Below the pieces are notes generated by a model, which saw nothing but the letters and a program-made list of their open reading frames with translations, was not told where the DNA came from and searched no databases. A stretch of DNA of 6,304 bases. Origin: Thermotogae bacterium. Its GTDB lineage: Bacteria > Thermotogota > Thermotogae > Petrotogales > Kosmotogaceae. Positions 5,739 through 6,304 of the stretch are shown here, one piece after another. The position numbers were made by a program, and so were the translations under genes. The first letter of the stretch is position 1. Each line of letters opens with the position of its first letter. Where the stretch lies: contig QNAR01000105.1 in the NCBI GenBank assembly GCA_003643975.1, forward strand, positions 1 through 6,304. The letters are read 5' to 3'.

Positions 5739-6304
5739 ATGAAAAAAGTTTATATAAGTGATTTGCATATAGGAGATGGGAAGGGGAAAGATGATTTTAG
5801 CTTTGATTCAGAGCTGATTGAATTCATTGATCAGCTCATTGATGTTGGTTGCGATGAGCTCATCATAGCTGGTGATGGATTAGAGCTATTGAACTCATCC
5901 GTAGCCATGTCCCTGGAACTTTCTCCCTTTGTTCCAGATACTGCTAATGTATCCCGTGCCCTTCTTGAATCAATAGTTACACAGCATGAGGACGTGTTTC
6001 AGGCATTCCGACGATTCAGTAAAAAGGGCAGAATTGTATATGTTATCGGTAATCATGACTATTATTTGCTCTTTGATGATAATCTCAGGAAACAATTGAA
6101 AGAAGTTCTTGGCGGTTCAGAAAGAGTCAGTGTCCTACCATACTATTTCGATCCTGAAATGAGGATTCTTACCCTTCACGGGAATCAGTTCGATGCCGTT
6201 AACAGGTTGAGTGTTGATACTAAAAGCAAGCGAATCTTAATGCCTTTTAGTGAATATATGTCAAGATATATGTTTGAGCATTTTGACAGTAATTTATTAC
6301 GTAT
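5739..6304 (+). CDS. Calcineurin-like metallophosphoesterase, 3' truncated by window edge
   Basis: The first 188 residues are present and the frame runs off the window. The order of metal-binding motifs is that of the calcineurin-like phosphoesterase superfamily, dinuclear metal enzymes that hydrolyse phosphomono- or diesters: SDLH (D8, H10), AGDGLE (D46), GNHD (N105, H106) and LHGNQFD (H147). The last GHxH motif expected of the fold would lie beyond the window. The E at the end of GDxxE and the HG-x-x-FD motif resemble the UDP-2,3-diacylglucosamine hydrolase (LpxH) branch. If the host is a Thermotogota member without lipid A, a true LpxH role is unlikely, and substrate is open. There is no signal peptide, so a cytoplasmic location is expected. 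ATG 5739 follows GGTGATGGT, a weak ribosome site; in-frame ATG 5718 overlaps the predicted -10 box and is disfavoured. The gene is divergent from the sugar transferase gene. Confidence 0.88.
   Translation, partial: MKKVYISDLHIGDGKGKDDFSFDSELIEFIDQLIDVGCDELIIAGDGLELLNSSVAMSLELSPFVPDTANVSRALLESIVTQHEDVFQAFRRFSKKGRIVYVIGNHDYYLLFDDNLRKQLKEVLGGSERVSVLPYYFDPEMRILTLHGNQFDAVNRLSVDTKSKRILMPFSEYMSRYMFEHFDSNLLR

Noticed and set aside
5718..5741. ATG 5718 as the phosphoesterase start
   Set aside because: It lies within the predicted extended -10 element, has no ribosome site at proper distance, and would add seven residues before the beta strand that normally opens this fold.

Overview
The window is an ordinary bacterial chromosomal segment from a fermentative anaerobe. 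A complete group A [FeFe] hydrogenase, PQQ-type beta-propeller repeats, alternative TTG/GTG starts with strong Shine-Dalgarno sites, short intergenic gaps and a moderately AT-rich composition would suit a Thermotogota member of the Kosmotoga/Mesotoga kind. That placement is inference from gene content and style; nothing in the window proves it.

Layout. (1) 1-1346, plus strand: the 3' part of a long gene whose start lies outside the window. It ends a 40-residue-repeat beta-propeller and adds about 330 residues I do not recognise. A strong hairpin terminator follows. (2) 1436-2773, plus: a MATE-family multidrug/cation antiporter with a TTG start and a near-ideal ribosome binding site. (3) 2910-4664, plus: a single-gene [FeFe] hydrogenase with all accessory cluster ligands and all three H-cluster motifs intact. 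It has its own extended -10 promoter, and a Rex-like operator overlaps the expected transcription start. (4) A bidirectional hairpin terminator separates the hydrogenase from a convergent gene. (5) 4699-5619, minus: a compact membrane sugar-phosphate transferase that would start a surface-polysaccharide or glycolipid chain. (6) A divergent intergenic region of about 119 bases with a repeated ATTGTCTCA motif. (7) 5739 to the window end, plus: a calcineurin-like metallophosphoesterase, cut by the window edge, with an extended -10 promoter so close to its ATG that the mRNA would be nearly leaderless.

The genes do not form one operon or one pathway. Each appears to be its own transcription unit, although I see no clear terminator between the MATE gene and the hydrogenase. 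The best-supported functional link is regulatory: the hydrogenase would oxidise reduced carriers to H2 during fermentation, and the Rex-like site would tie its expression to the NADH/NAD+ ratio. I found no mobile element, CRISPR array, tRNA, rRNA or defence cassette, and no gene-free stretch over 300 bases. I did not find a new multi-gene system here; the points worth checking are the regulatory DNA around the hydrogenase, the divergent promoter region, and the domain architectures of the propeller protein and the sugar transferase.
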